This document shows positions 1 to 9,823 of a stretch of 32,707 nt of DNA, piece by piece. The notes under the pieces are model-generated. The model worked only from the letters and a program-made list of their open reading frames with translations, did no database searches and was not told where the DNA came from. Each line of letters opens with the position of its first letter. Positions within the stretch are counted from its first letter, which is position 1. The translations under genes were made by a program, and so were the position numbers. Location: the NCBI GenBank assembly GCA_027943245.1, contig JANDJZ010000524.1, positions 1 to 32,707 of the forward strand, written 5' to 3'. Source of the stretch: Acanthamoeba sp. SK_2022b. Lineage: Eukaryota > Discosea > Longamoebia > Acanthamoebidae.

Positions 1-1386
1 CAACACCACCACACCACCACCACCACACCACCACCACAACCTCACCACCACAACAACACCACACTATCACCACAACAACACCACCACCACCACCACCACC
101 ACAACACCACAACACCACACTATCACCACAACAACACCACAACACCACCACACCATCATCACAACAACACCACCACACCAACACCACCACACCATCACAC
201 CATCACACCATCACAACACCACATCACCACACCATCACAACACCATCACCACCATCACCATCACCACACCATCACAACACCATCACCACACCACCATCAC
301 ACCATCACACCATCACACCACCACACCATCACCACCATCACCACACCATCACACCACCATCACCACACCACCACACCATCACCACCATCACCACACCATC
401 ACACCATCATCACACCATCACACCACCACATCACCACACCATCACCACACCATCACCACACCATCACAACACCATCACCACACCACCACACCATCACACC
501 ATCACACCACCACAACATCACACCACCATCACACCATCACACCATCATAACACCACCACATCACCACACCATCACCACACCATCACCACACCATCACACC
601 ATCACCACAGCACCACACCATCACACCATCACCACAACACCACCACACCACAACACCAGCACCACATCACTACAACAATACCACCATCATACCATCACAA
701 CAACACCATACCTTCATCCAATACCGCAACATCACTACAACACCACAACACCATCATACCAACACTACAACACCACACCACACCATAACTACACCATTAC
801 CACAACATCACCACCACACCACCATACCATCACCACCACAACGACACCACAACAACACCACCACACCATCACCACCACAACACCACACCACACCATCACC
901 ACAACAACACACCACAACAACCTCCCAACATCACCATCACCACAACACCATCACAACATCACCACACCACCACACCACCACACCATCACCACAACACCAC
1001 CACACCATCACCACAACACCACCACAACACCACCACAACACCACAACACCCTCACCACCACAACAACACCACTACAACACCCTCACCACCATAACAGCAC
1101 CACTACAACACCACAACAACACCACAACAACACCACAACACCATCACATCACCACAACACCACCACACCATCACACCACCACAACACCACCACAACACCA
1201 CCACAACACCACCACAACACCACCACAACACCAGCACAACACCAGCACATCACCACAACACCAGCATAACACCAGCATAACAACACGACTACACCATCAC
1301 CACCACATCATCACCACAACATTACAGCATGACCACACCACCACAACACCACACCACCACACCACCACCACAACACAACAGCACCA
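1..1386. repeat. CAC/CAACA-type low-complexity tract
   Basis: The whole stretch is built from short units CAC, CAT, CCA and CAACA on the + strand (for example CACCACACCATCAC), with almost no G. Unit order is irregular, so it is a degenerate short tandem repeat rather than a clean microsatellite. It abuts the inverted LTR at 1387. Open frames here and on the opposite strand are His/Thr/Asn or Val/Trp/Cys runs and are artefacts. Confidence 0.95.
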
Positions 1387-1613
1387 TGTTGTGATGTATG
1401 CTGTGTGGTGAAGAGTAAAGTGTGAAGTGAGAGAGAACAGGGGTTCTCTCTGGTTCTATTACTGCTGAATATATTGTTGTAGACAGTTGTACTACAACAT
1501 AACTCCTAAAACTTAAGGCATGCCTTAATGTGCTATGAGCTCATTAAGTCCTACCTCATTTGGTGTTCCAGAGTGACTGTTGATCAGAGTACCTTATTAG
1601 GTAACTCACAACA
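1387..1613 (-). repeat. Copia LTR, inverted, full length
   Basis: This 227-bp block is the reverse complement of the LTR at 5737-5961. It begins TGTTGTGATG and ends CTCACAACA, the two LTR termini. Its flanks (CACCA on the left, GTGAT on the right) are not a target duplication, so it is a rearranged or recombined copy rather than a clean solo LTR. It sits head to head with the forward LTR at 2146-2338, with a GTG tract between. Confidence 0.9.
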
Positions 1614-2145
1614 GTGATGTTGTGGCGTTATGTTGTGGTGGTGTTGTGTTGTGGTGATGTTGTGGTGGTCAGGTGGTGGTGGTGGTGAGGTTGTGGTGGT
1701 GTTGATGTTGTTGTGGTGATGTTGTGGTGGTGATGTTGTGGTGGTGGTGGTGGTGTTGCAGTGGTGTTGTGGCGTTGTGATGATGTTGTGGTTTTGTGGT
1801 GTTGTGGTAGTTCTGGAGTGGTGATATCGTGGTGATGGTGTGGTGTTGCAGTGGTGGTGGTGAGAGGTGTTGTGGTGATTGTGTGGTGATTGTGTGGTGT
1901 TGGTGTGGTGTTGGTGTGGTAATGTTGTGGTGTGTGGTGGTGATGTTGTGGTGGTGTGGTGGTGTGGTGTTGTGGTGGAGTGGTGTTGTGGTGGTGTGGT
2001 GTTGTGGTGGTAGTGTGGCGCTGCTGTGTGGTGGTGGTGTTGTGTTGTGGTGGTGGTGTGGCGCTGTTGTGTGGTGGTGGTGTTGTGTTGTTGTGGTGGT
2101 GGTGGTGTGGTGTTATGGTACTGTTGTGGTGATATTGTGGTGGTG
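1614..2145. repeat. GTG/TGTTGTGG-type tract between two inverted LTRs
   Basis: The + strand is made of GTG, GTTGTG and GGTGGT units with almost no C, the strand-complement of the tract at 1-1386. On the right it runs directly into LTR sequence at CAGTCACTCTGG (2146) and replaces the first ~35 bp of that LTR. Nothing else is visible here. Confidence 0.95.
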
Positions 2146-2338
2146 CAGTCACTCTGGAACACCAAATGAGGTAGGACTTAATGAGCTCATGGCACATTAA
2201 GGCATGCCTTAAGTTTTAGGAGTTATGTTGTAGTACAACTGTCTACAACAATATATTCAGCAGTAATAAAACCAGAGAGAACCCCTGTTCTCTCTCACTT
2301 CACACTTTACTCTTCACCACAAAGCGTACATCACAACA
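2146..2338 (+). repeat. 5' LTR of copia copy 1, 5'-truncated
   Basis: This 193-bp block matches the 3' LTR from CAGTCACTCTGG to the terminal CACAACA, but the first ~35 bp are replaced by the GTG tract. It contains a perfect 16-bp palindrome TTAAGGCATGCCTTAA (2197-2212), an AATAAA signal, and a stem of GAGAGAAC with GTTCTCTC around the likely R region. Confidence 0.92.
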
Positions 2339-2351
2339 GGTTATGGGCCCA
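2339..2351 (+). other. Primer-binding site: initiator tRNA-Met anticodon arm
   Basis: The 13 bases directly after the LTR, GGTTATGGGCCCA, are the reverse complement of TGGGCCCATAACC, the anticodon stem-loop of eukaryotic initiator tRNA-Met. Most LTR elements pair with the 3' end of a tRNA. Pairing with the anticodon region implies a cleaved 5' half-tRNA primer, as established for Drosophila copia and Ty5. Confidence 0.85.
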
Positions 2352-2359
2352 CACTCACG

Positions 2360-3120
2360 ATGAGTAACTACGAAGTCACCAAGAGATACGTACTCCAATC
2401 AGTCACAGAGTACAGCACCTGGTGCACTCACAGAACCTGTGGGACATTGCATTCATCGACCAGCCCAAAGGCGCAGGCAAGGAGAAGGCCAACAACAGAG
2501 ACAACAACAGACAAATGAGAATGCAGCAGGTGGCTGGCTTCATCATTCTGTGTCTGGACACACAGTTCAGGTCCATATGCTCACACCTCAAGGACCTGAG
2601 GGAGATGCTGAAGGCACTTGATGAGCAGCTCGCACCAAAGACTATGGGGTACCACACACTCTACCTCAAGCACGACTTGAGGATGCAATATGAGCCTGGA
2701 GAGACCCTGGATACAAACTTCAGGCAGCTAGACAAGGCCACAAAGGATCTGGCAGGGCAGGACTACAAGGTCGACCAGAACCTGGCACTCACAATCATGC
2801 TCAATGGACTCCCAGAGGAGTATGAGTCTGTTCAGACCATCATCAAGAGCATGAGGGAAATGAACTACAGAGAGGCCAAGCGACTACTGTTTCAGCGCAA
2901 GGCCGCCCACATTGCAAAGACAGCAACACATGAGTCCATTAACATTGTTTGAGTGCCACAAGGACAACAGGAGTGAAACTCCAACATGAAGTCCAACAAC
3001 AGCAAACCCAGAAAGTTTACTGGTAAGTGCTTCGAATGCAGTGACGTCAGGCACAGGAGATGCGACTGTCCCAAGCTCAAGGGCAGGAAGCCCAGAGATG
3101 GCAAGGGAAGCGGCCAGCAA
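2360..3120 (+). pseudogene. Copia gag (capsid plus zinc knuckle), broken
   Basis: An ATG at 2360 opens a frame that shifts within about 70 bp into the frame carrying LWDIAFID near 2437. The body shows copia gag features (YLKHDLRMQYEPG, LNGLPEEYESV, EAKRLL). A CCHC knuckle with spacing C-x2-C-x4-H-x4-C (CFECSDVRHRRCDC) lies near 3028-3069. A TGA at about 2950 separates capsid from knuckle. The product would bind genomic RNA and form the particle, but this copy is not translatable as one protein. Confidence 0.85.
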
Positions 3121-3500
3121 AGCGTCAGAGTGAGAGAGGTGACCATTCTCTCAGCGACCAAGCAAGTGCTAGCCATTACAGAGTCCAAAGACCACTGGTA
3201 TTTGGACTCCAGAGCAACTGCACACGTCACATGCAGGAAGGACTGGCTACACAACTACGTCAGTCTCAAGGCCAAAGGGCAGAGCCTACTGCTCAGCAAC
3301 AACTTCTAGTGCAAGATCAAAGGGCTCAGAGTCATACACACAAGTGTGCAGGTGGATGGAGTCAAAGAGACAGTGACGTTTGCAAGAGTACTGTACGCAC
3401 CAGGACTCACAAAGAACCTCATCTCCACAGCCATGGTGACAGCCAGAGGGAACAAGGTACAAATCAACCACTCAGGAGGCAGTGTGTTCAACCGCAAGGG
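3121..3500 (+). pseudogene. Copia aspartic protease, inactive
   Basis: The retropepsin active-site region reads WYLDSRATAHVT at about 3197-3230. The catalytic Asp remains (3205-3207), but the following Gly is Arg (AGA), whereas copy 2 has an intact DSGAS at 7381. Downstream frames are interrupted by TAG at 3307 and TGA at about 3502. The protease would cut Gag-Pol. The Gly to Arg change alone should abolish function. Confidence 0.8.
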
Positions 3501-4140
3501 TTGAAAAGTGCTACAGGCAACACTGCAAGGAGGCATGCTGGCGCTACCAATCAAGCCAATCTGGCCAACACAGCCCCAAGTGAACATCATCCAGGAAAAC
3601 TACTCGCTCAACCAGCTTCACCACTGCTACAGACATGTAGGCGAGATGCGACTATGTGCCCTGATCAAGTCCCTTGGACTAGCACACACTGGAGGCACGC
3701 TCTCACCATGCGATGTGTGCATTCTAGCAAAAGCAATGCAGCCAGACATCCACGATGGACCAGCCCTGAGAGTGACCAGACCCATCAAGCAGGTCCACAT
3801 GGATGTGTGTGGACCACTACCAGTGGACACACCGTCAGGAAAGTGGTACTACGTGTCGTTCATTGACAACTACAGCCAGTACACTACAATCTACCTCATC
3901 CAACACAGGAGTGAGGTCAGCGAGTCAATCAGGCACTTCCTCAAGTCAGCAGGCATCAACCATCAATGCAGATTGCTGCGGAGCAATCAGGGCAGCAAAT
4001 ACACAAGCGCCACAGTCCAGCACTACCTAGTCAAGAAGAGGATCACACACAAGAGGACACCAGCGCACACACCCAAGCACAACAGAGTGGCAGAACGCTT
4101 CAACCACACACTACTAGAGATGGTCAGGTGCATGCTTTGA
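3501..4140 (+). pseudogene. Copia GAG-pre-integrase and integrase core, inactive
   Basis: A GAG-pre-integrase module with an H-H-C-C-like pattern (LHHCYRHVGEM, CDVCILAKA) precedes the integrase core. The first acidic residue is in HMDVCGPLP near 3800. The second acidic position reads SNQG (AAT at 3985-3987) where the family has Asp. The Glu position is Lys (AAA at 3997-3999). TPKHNRVAER is the usual motif after the Glu. The frame ends at TGA 4138-4140, where copy 2 has CAA (8313-8315), both explained by an ancestral CGA. The integrase C-terminus is deleted here. Confidence 0.85.
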
Positions 4141-4164
4141 GACGCGGACCAGAACAGTGTCAAG

Positions 4165-5110
4165 ATCCCAACAACATATGCTGAAGCTGTCAACTCATAG
4201 CACGCTGAAGACTGGAAAGCCGCCAGGTGCAACAAGTACAACGTGATAATGATAAATGGTACATTTGAACTGGTACCCCCACCCGCTGGGAGGAAGATCA
4301 TCAACACCAAGTGGCTATTCAAGATCAAGTGTCACGCAGATGGCTTGATTGACTGGTTCAAGGCCCATTGGATAGCAAGAGGCTTCACCCAAGTCTACAG
4401 AGTAGACTTTGATGAGATGTTCACGCCAGTGGTACGCCTCAAGCACCTACAGGTACTCATCATGATAGCCATACAGGTTGGCTACGCAGTCCATCAGATG
4501 GATGTGACCATGGCGTTCCTTAACACTACCCTTCCTGAAGAGAACCATGTGCGCCAACCTGAGGGCTTTGTGGACAAGGGGCGTCCAGACCATGTCTGCC
4601 TACTACATAAGAGTCTTTATGGACTCAAACAAGCACCCCTTGAGTGGAACTGAATGCTTGATGCACACCTATGTATGAGAGGATTCACGCCGATGTGTGC
4701 TGACCCATGCATCTACATCAGGTATGAGGGCAAGCATGCAGTCTACATAGCAGTCTACATCAATGACTGCGTAATCTACGCACCAGAACGGTTTGTACCA
4801 GGTATCAAGAAGGTACTGCATGATGGATTCAAGATGATTGACCTAGGCATTGCAACTTTGATCCTGTCACTTGAAGTGATACGCAATGATGAAGACAGGT
4901 TGGTACTACTACATCAAGCAGGCAAGATACAAGAACTTCTACATGACTTCAGATTCACAACCTTGAAGGCAATTGGCATGCCCATGGAGCCTGGTCTCCA
5001 GCTTCCTATGCTTGAGAAGACACCACCAGAGTTTGTCAACGTCCTGTATTGATCGGCTGTAGGGCAGCTCAACTACATTGCTCTGGCCTTGTGACTGGAC
5101 ATTGCGTACA
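4165..5110 (+). pseudogene. Copia reverse transcriptase, inactive
   Basis: RVT_2 signatures run in order: KWLFKIKCHADG, ARGFTQVYRVDFDEMFTPVV, VHQMDVTMAFLN, SLYGLKQAPLEW and CADPCIYIR. The catalytic YVDD box is YIND (4756-4767), replacing the first catalytic Asp with Asn. In-frame TGA codons after EWN, after NVLY and in LAL all fall where the family has Arg (CGA). RT would synthesise cDNA in the particle. This copy is dead. The segment is absent from copy 2. Confidence 0.88.
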
Positions 5111-5730
5111 CAACATGTGTCCTCAGTAGGCATCTGAACGCCTATGGGGGGGAACACTGGGCTGTGGTGAAACATTTATTCAGGTACTTGTGTGGCATGC
5201 AAGAGCTGGTGATATGGTACATGCCAGACATGAGTGGCCTCATGACCAGAGGCTTCTCAGATGTGGACTGGGCTGGAGACAAGACTACGCGCAAGTCAAT
5301 GTCCAGTATCCTCTACATGATTGCAGGTGGCCTGGTCTACTGGAGAGTGAAGAACCAATCCTGCATAGCTATGTTGACTGCCAAGGCTGAACTCAACATG
5401 CTGGCTGAAGCCATCAAGCATGCAATCTTCCTCAGCCACATCTATGATGACTTAGGACTTGATTGAGTGAGTTGAATGCCAATCTACTGTGACAATGAGA
5501 GTGCACTGATGATTGCAACCTCATGACCTGGCGAGTATCATCAATGATTGAAGCACCACAGCATCAAGTTGGTGCTGGTACATGAGAACCTAGCCAACGA
5601 GATGATTAGCCTCCATCACATGCCCATGGCCATCATGCCGGCCAACATGCTCACAAAGGCCCTTGGTAGAGGATGTGTGAATGACTTGTGTGTTGAGCTA
5701 AATCTTGTAAGGTGTTCCTGCTACTGTTAA
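5111..5730 (+). pseudogene. Copia RNase H, broken
   Basis: The RNase H region retains GFSDVDWAGD (first acidic site), the KxEL motif (AKAELNML) and CDNESAL, followed by KALGRGCVNDL near the C-terminus. Stops interrupt it: TGA after LGLD, and TGA at 5473-5475 where copy 2 has CAA at 9341-9343. It ends TAA just before the purine tract. Its role would be degrading RNA in the RNA:DNA hybrid. Confidence 0.85.
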
Positions 5731-5736
5731 GGGGCG
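5729..5736 (+). other. Polypurine tract
   Basis: AAGGGGCG lies directly before the 3' LTR start TGTTGTGAG and is repeated in copy 2 at 9590-9597. This is the expected plus-strand priming position. Confidence 0.75.
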
Positions 5737-5961
5737 TGTTGTGAGTTACCTAATAAGGTACTCTGATCAACAGTCACTCTGGAACACCAAATGAGGCAGG
5801 ACTTAATGAGCTCCTAGCACATTAAGGCATGCCTTAAGTTTTAGGAGTTATGTTGTAGTACAACTGTCTACAACAATATATTCACAGTAATAAAACCAGA
5901 GAGAACCCTGTTCTCTCTCACTTCACACTTTACTCTTCACCACAAAGCGTACATCACAACA
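5737..5961 (+). repeat. 3' LTR of copia copy 1, full length (225 bp)
   Basis: The LTR starts TGTTGTGAG and ends ATCACAACA, giving 5'-TG...CA-3' ends with an inverted terminal TGTTGTGA. It carries the palindrome TTAAGGCATGCCTTAA (5822-5837), an ACAATATATTC TATA-like stretch, AATAAA and the GAGAGAAC/GTTCTCTC hairpin. A CAC-type tract follows directly. Confidence 0.95.
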
Positions 5962-7042
5962 ATCACAACATCGCCACATCATCACTACAACATCACCACC
6001 ATATCACAACACCACAACAAAACGTCACCACAAAAACACCACTCTAAGCCACCACAACACCACAACATCCCCAACAACAACACCACACCACCACAACCAC
6101 ACCATCACCACACCATCACAACATCACCACAACACCACAGCATGACCACAACATCACCTCAACACCACAACATCACCACCACACCACCACAACACCACCA
6201 CAACATTACCACAACACCACTGCAATTCCACAACATCACCACCACATCACAAACACCACCACAAGACCACAACACCGCCACAACACCACTCCGCCAATAC
6301 CACACTAACAGAACCACATCACCATAACAACACTGCCACCACACCACCCCACCACCCCACCACACCACCACAACACCACAACCACCACATCAACTCAACA
6401 TCCCACCATTACCACAACACCCCTACACCATCACCACTAAATCATCACACCACAGCAGCACCACACCACAACATCACCACAACATCCCCACAACAACATT
6501 ATCAGACCATTACCACATCACCACCAAACCATCTCCACAAAAAACATCACACCACAACACCACCACACCATCACCACATCATCACCACAGTAACACCACA
6601 ATCATCACACAACCACAGCATCACCACACCAACACCACATCACAACGCCACACCCATCATAACAACAGCACAACATCATAACAACACCACACCATCACCA
6701 CAGAAGCACCACAACAACACCACACCACAACAACACCACACCACCACCACCACAATCCATCCACCACAACATCACCACAACACCACTACATCACCACAAC
6801 ACCACACCTCACCACCACAACACCACAACATCACCACACCACCACAACACAACAACACCACACCACACCACAACAACACTACTACAGCACAACAACACTA
6901 CAACAACACATCACCATAATACCACACCAGCACCACAACACTACCACTACACAACCACACCATAACACCACTACACCACCACAACCAAACATCACCACAA
7001 CACCACCACAACAACTCCACAATAAAACCACAACAACACCAC
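5962..7042. repeat. CAC/CAACA-type tract
   Basis: About 1.08 kb of CAC, CAACAC and CATCAC units on the + strand with few G residues and no gene. It begins immediately after the LTR terminus CACAACA and so continues the terminal motif of the LTR. It ends at LTR debris at 7043. Confidence 0.93.
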
Positions 7043-7177
7043 CTCTCTGGTTTTATTACTGCTGAATATATTGTCGGTGGTGAAGAGTAAAGTGTGAAGT
7101 GAGAGAGAACAGGGTTCTCTCTGGTTTTATTACTGCTGAATATATTGTTGTAGACAGTTGTACTCCTAAACTTTAAG
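7043..7177 (-). repeat. Inverted copia LTR fragments, tandem
   Basis: Two partial reverse-complement LTR pieces lie in tandem. Positions 7043-7074 repeat a 32-bp LTR stretch (ctctctgg to aatatattgt). About 7076-7177 then run from the GGTGGTGAAGAG end through the same stretch to CTTTAAG, with an ~11-bp internal deletion relative to other LTRs. The second piece joins gag sequence of copy 2 at a short AAG overlap, pointing to a rearranged 5' end. Confidence 0.85.
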
Positions 7178-8660
7178 ACTATGGGGTACTGCATGCTCTA
7201 CCTCAAGTGCTACTTGAGGATGTGATATGAGCCTGGAGAGACCTTGGACACGTACTTCAGGCGGCTTGACAAGGCTGTGAAGGACCTGGCAGGTCAGGAC
7301 TACAAGGTAGAGAAGAGACTGTTCTCTTGGCGACTGAGCAAGTACTAGCTGTCATGGAGTCCAAAGACCACTGGTATTTGGACTCTGGAGCAAGTGCACA
7401 TGTCATGTGCAGGAAGGACTGGCTGCACAACTAGGTCAGCCTTGAGGCTGAAGGGCAGAGTCTGCTGCTTGGTGACAACTTTGAGTGCAAAATTGAAGGG
7501 CTTGGAGTCATATGCTCAAATGTGTGGGTGGATGGAGTTGAGGAGGTGGTAATGTTTGCAAGAGTACTGTATGCGCCAGGACTTGTGAAGAACCTCATCT
7601 CTATGGCCATGGTGATGGCCAGAGGGAATGAGGTATGGATCAACTGCTTGGGAGGTAGCGTGTTCAACTGTGAGGGTTGAAAGGTGCTCCAGGTGACACT
7701 ATGAGGAGGCATGCTGGCACTACTGATCAAACCAATCTGGCTGACACAGCCTCAAGTGAATGTTGTTCAGGAAAACTACTCACTTGACCAGCTCCACTGC
7801 TGCTATGGACATGTAGATGAGATGCAACTACGTGCCCTAGTCAAGTCTCTTGGACTGGTGCACGCTGGAGGCATGCTCTCCCTGTGTGACATGTGCATTT
7901 GAGCAAAAGCAATGCAGCCAGACATCCATGATGGACCAGCCCTGAGAGTGACCAGACCCCTTGAGTGGGTCCACATGGATGTGTGTGGACCACTACCAGG
8001 GACACACTGTCAAGTAAGTGGTACTATGTGTCATTTATTGATGACTACAGCCAGTACACAACGATCTACCTCATCTGACACAGGAGCAAGGTCAGTGAGT
8101 TGATCAGACACTTTCTTGAGTCAGTAGGCATTGACTGATGATGCAGAATACTGTGGAGCAATCAGGGAGGTGAATACATGAGTGCTGTGGTCCAATGCTA
8201 CCTAGTTGAGAAAAGGATCGCCCATGAGAGGACACCAGTGCACACGCCCAAGCACAATGGAGTGGCAGAACACTTCAACCACACACTACTAGAGATGGTC
8301 AGGTGTATGCTTCAAGATGCAGACATGTCACTGAAGTACTGGGGTGCACTCATGGCCTGCATGATCAACAACCGGCTACTGACAACAGCCAATGATTTCA
8401 ACACCCCACTCAGCTGATGGTCCAACAAGAATGAATTGCATGTAGACATTGGTCATCTGCACAGGTTTGGTCAACGTGTTGAGGTGCTCACCAACCCAGT
8501 GGGCAGAAACAAGCTGGCAGATTGAATGTGTTTTGGAATCTACCTCAGCCCAGCATGAGTGGATGCCTTGCACCACTGAATCCTGATTGATAAAGCGTTA
8601 CAGACAAGAGATGTGATATTTAACGTTCCACAAGGCCCCAGCAAGGACCCCATCAAAGTA
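7178..8660 (+). pseudogene. Copia copy 2 gag fragment, protease, integrase with C-terminal region
   Basis: A short gag piece (ACTATGGGGTAC onward) is followed by the protease site DSGAS at 7381, better preserved than in copy 1. Then come GAG-pre-integrase and the integrase core with HMDVCGPLP near 7972, SNQGGEY near 8157-8177 (second acidic residue Asn, Glu intact) and TPKHNGVAE. Beyond the core it keeps the integrase C-terminal region (YWGALMACMINNRL, HRFGQRVEVLTNP) missing from copy 1. Stops are TGA codons. The protein is non-functional. Confidence 0.85.
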
Positions 8661-9590
8661 TGAGACCTGGACGTGGACCTAGCGCTTGCCATACTGCCGC
8701 CATTGCCGCCCATGACCAGGGCAGAAATTCGCTGCAATGAACCAGAACCAGTCACCCTTAATCAAGGACCCATTGAAGAGGAAGCCAGTGACCAGGAAAA
8801 CGAACTGGCCAGCAAGGTAGAAGAGACCAGTGACCCCAGCCACGCAGAGGATGCAACCTTATCAGACAAAGAGCTGGATGATGGATGTGAGATGACCAGC
8901 AAGAAGAAACCTGTGCCAATACTGTGGTGTGACAGAATGTGTCCCACACCCAAGAAACCACCAACACACATGAGGACAGCACAACATGTGTTCTCAGTAG
9001 GCATCTGAACGCCTATGGGGAGCACTGGGCCACAGTGAAACATTTATTCAGGTACTTGTGTGGCACACAAGAGCTGGTGATATGATACACGCCAGATGTG
9101 AGCAGCCTTATGACCAGAGGCTTCTCAGATGTGGACTGGGCCAGAGACAAGACTATGTGCAAGTCAACGTCTGGCATCCTCTACATGATTGCAGGTGGCC
9201 TGGTCTACTGGGGAGTGAAGAACCAATCCTGCATAGCTACATTGACTGCTGAGGCTGAACTCAATGCGCTGGCTGAAGCCATCAAGCATGCAATCTTCCT
9301 TGGCCACTTCTATGATGACTTAGGACTTGACTGAGTGAGTCAAATGCCAATCTACTGTGACAATGAGAGTGTGCTGACGATTGCAACCTCATGACCCAGT
9401 GAGTATCATTGACAATCAAAGCACTATGGCATCAAGTTGGTGCTGGTATGTGAGAACCTAGCCAATGAGATGATTAGCCTCCACCACATGCCATCATGCT
9501 GGCTGACATGCTCACAAAGGCCCTTGGTAGAGGATGTGTGAATGACTTGTGTGTTGAGCTAAATCTTGTAAGGTGTTCCTGATACTGTTA
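8661..9590 (+). pseudogene. Copia copy 2 acidic linker joined to RNase H
   Basis: Positions 8673-9008 are an open acidic linker (EPVTLNQGPIEEEASDQEN) typical of the segment between integrase and RT in copia polyproteins. Near 8985 the sequence jumps to the RNase H region equivalent to 5110, so the whole RT is missing. RNase H motifs follow (GFSDVDWARD, EAELNALAEA, CDNESVL), with TGA stops and ending before AAGGGGCG. Confidence 0.82.
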
Positions 9591-9597
9591 AGGGGCG

Positions 9598-9823
9598 TGT
9601 TGTGAGTTACCTAATAAGGTACTCTGATCAACAGTCACACTGGAACACCAAATGAGGTAGGACTTAATGAGCTCCTAGCACATTAAGGCATGCCTTAAGT
9701 TTTAGGAGTTATGTTGTAGTACAACTGTCTACAACAATATATTCAACAGTAATAAAACCAGAGAGAACCCTGTTCTCTCTTACTTCACACTTTACTCTTC
9801 ACCACAAAGCGTATATCACAACA
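9598..9823 (+). repeat. 3' LTR of copia copy 2
   Basis: A 226-bp LTR from TGTTGTGAG to ATCACAACA, nearly identical to 5737-5961, with the same palindrome, AATAAA and hairpin. It is followed directly by a CAC-type tract. Confidence 0.94.

Larger units (their letters stand above)
2146..5961 (+). mobile_element. Ty1/copia retrotransposon copy 1, decayed
   Basis: Order: 5'-truncated LTR (2146-2338), primer-binding site (2339-2351), gag with zinc knuckle, protease, integrase, reverse transcriptase, RNase H, purine tract (5729-5736), 3' LTR (5737-5961). Protease-integrase-RT-RNase H is the Ty1/copia (Pseudoviridae) order. The reading frame is broken by stops, nearly all TGA, and by a frameshift in early gag. 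Compared with copy 2, the integrase C-terminal and linker region is missing after about 4140. Catalytic positions are mutated (YIND instead of YVDD in RT; Asn and Lys replacing Asp and Glu in integrase). It cannot be autonomous. Confidence 0.92.
7178..9823 (+). mobile_element. Ty1/copia retrotransposon copy 2, decayed
   Basis: This copy aligns with copy 1 from the gag segment at 2638 through RNase H and the 3' LTR, with two internal deletions. About 370 bp are missing between gag (TACAAGGTAGAG near 7315) and the protease leader. The RT region is missing between the linker and the RNase H segment near 8985, at a shared ACAACATGTGT. It retains the integrase C-terminal region and linker that copy 1 lacks. 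It has no forward 5' LTR. Many TGA stops sit where Arg is expected. Confidence 0.9.

Noticed and set aside
1584..2200. Open frames of His/Thr/Pro or Val/Trp/Cys runs in CAC/GTG tracts, also at 10544-12311 and 15312-15725
   Set aside because: They are composition artefacts of repeats that lack stop codons. They show no domain, splice context or codon bias and overlap on both strands.
2146..9823. Fungal repeat-induced point mutation as the cause of copia decay
   Set aside because: RIP acts mainly at CpA giving TpA. Here paired CA and TG variants at the same sites indicate ancestral CG, and TA enrichment is not apparent.
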